35,743 bases of DNA, from positions 1-35,743 of the forward strand of contig JANWJJ010000018.1 in the NCBI GenBank assembly GCA_025451955.1. Reading direction: 5' to 3'. The DNA comes from Rudaea sp. (GTDB lineage Bacteria > Pseudomonadota > Gammaproteobacteria > Xanthomonadales > Rhodanobacteraceae). A model generated the notes under the pieces. That model did not search any database, was not told where the DNA came from, and was given only the letters and a program-made list of their open reading frames with translations. The position numbers and the translations under genes were made by a program. Positions 35,160-35,743 of this stretch are shown piece by piece; position 1 is the first letter of the stretch, and each line of letters begins with the position of its first letter.

Positions 35160-35202
35160 CGCAGCGGCCGGCGAGCTCGCGACACGAGTGGAGTGCCGAT
35201 GC

Positions 35203-35312
35203 GTCATCCCGGCAGGGAATGCCGGGATCCATATGGCATGGATGCGGTGTTGTCGATCGATATGCATTACCGTCCTTGGTCACTGGATTCCGGCAGTCCA
35301 TGCCGGAATGAC
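35203..35312. repeat. inverted pair of REP-like 28-base repeats
   Basis: Unit 1 at 35203-35230 begins GTCATCCCGGCA and ends GCCGGGATCC. Unit 2 at 35285-35312 is its inverted copy, ending CCGGAATGAC. Each unit is itself a hairpin (CCCGGC/GCCGGG; TTCCGGCA/TGCCGGAA). The 54 bases between hold nothing recognisable. The 'GTCATTCC...GGAATCC' type is a frequent intergenic repeat in many proteobacteria and would act as a BIME-like 3' structure after efp. Confidence 0.8.
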
Positions 35313-35326
35313 AAGTTGAGGAGGCC

Positions 35327-35743
35327 ATGATCGACCAACTCCTCGAAGCCCGCTGGGTCGTTCCGGTCGAGCCGCATGGCGTGGTGCTGGAACATCACGC
35401 CGTCGCGCTGGCCGGCGACTGCATCGCCGAGGTGTTGCCGATTACGGCGGCACGCGCAAAGTATACGAATGTCAAACGTATAGATTTATCCGGACATGCG
35501 CTGATTCCCGGGCTGGTCAACGCGCACACCCACAATCCAATGACGCTGTTGCGTGGCATCGCCGACGATCTGCCGCTGATGGTCTGGTTGCAGCAACATA
35601 TCTGGCCGGTCGAAGCGAAGGTGATCGGGCCGGAGTTCGTGCGCGCCGGTGTCGAACTGGCCATCGCCGAGATGCTGCGTGGCGGCACCACTTGCTGCAA
35701 CGAGAATTATTTTTTCCCCGACGTGCAGGCGGCGACGTATCTA
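35327..35743 (+). CDS. mtaD: amidohydrolase, TRZ/ATZ (MtaD-like), 3' end outside window
   Basis: The first 139 residues of a metal-dependent deaminase, probably 5'-methylthioadenosine/S-adenosylhomocysteine deaminase. Metal ligands His67 and His69 are in GLVNAHTHNPMTLLRG; DDLPLMVWLQQHIWPVE and EMLRGGTTCCNENYFFP are characteristic of the TRZ/ATZ group. ATG 35327 has GAGGAGG just upstream. The exact substrate within the family (MTA/SAH, or another aminopurine/triazine) cannot be fixed from the N-terminus. Confidence 0.85.
   Translation, partial: MIDQLLEARWVVPVEPHGVVLEHHAVALAGDCIAEVLPITAARAKYTNVKRIDLSGHALIPGLVNAHTHNPMTLLRGIADDLPLMVWLQQHIWPVEAKVIGPEFVRAGVELAIAEMLRGGTTCCNENYFFPDVQAATYL

Overview
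This window is a GC-rich, gene-dense stretch of a Gram-negative bacterial chromosome. It contains TonB-dependent uptake, periplasmic FKBP, lipoprotein, SlyX, HtpX, EF-P/EpmB and FimX-like genes. The SucA N-terminus matches the Xanthomonadales form in my memory, so a gammaproteobacterium of the Xanthomonadales (Rhodanobacteraceae-like) is the best guess. That placement is inference from protein character, not from a search. I saw no rRNA, tRNA or CRISPR array. Most of the long open frames opposite real genes are coding shadows of high-GC DNA.

Layout, left to right. 1-2404 (-): sucA, cut by the window edge. 2564-4792 (+): a lone TonB-dependent receptor. 4808-7621 (-): four genes with ATGA/GTGA overlaps, vapB-vapC-roxA-GNAT, transcribed leftward. 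7704-9203: a two-component pair whose two genes point away from each other and are both cut at their 5' ends at the same spot near 8702. 9239-9846 (+): a second, unrelated vapBC pair. 9857-11239 (-): purB. 11328-12722 (+): fumC. 12832-13992 (+): an exported TolA-like protein with a duplicated C-terminal domain. 14051-17279 (-): a five-gene operon (small membrane protein, YtrA-type GntR regulator, ABC ATPase, ABC permease, DUF2884-like lipoprotein) with a clear promoter and overlapping palindromic operator. 17490-19214 (-): a sat/cysC fusion. 19266-19409: a MITE-like hairpin element. 19422-21308 (-): yheS, an ABC-F ATPase. 21519-22361 (+): an FKBP isomerase with a strong terminator. 22487-25892 (+): ugd-tviB-slyX-yaiL. 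25975-27132 (+): an unclassified secreted protein. 27142-30383 (-): gluQ, phaB, phaR and a second phaB. 30455-31336 (+): htpX. 31345-33417 (-): a FimX-like degenerate c-di-GMP protein. 33518-34537 (-) and 34593-35159 (+): the divergent pair epmB/efp, followed by an inverted REP pair and the start of an mtaD-like amidohydrolase.

Functional themes: central carbon (sucA, fumC), purines (purB), sulfate activation (sat/cysC), UDP-sugar acids for surface glycans (ugd, tviB), polyhydroxybutyrate (two phaB and phaR; the synthase is not here), c-di-GMP/type IV pilus control (fimX-like), and translation (roxA, yheS, gluQ, efp, epmB).

The most unusual part is 6963-9846. Two different vapBC modules flank a broken two-component system. 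The left toxin gene overlaps roxA by four bases. The block sits between purB and roxA, which I recall as neighbours in related bacteria, so it looks like an inserted and partly decayed accessory cassette.
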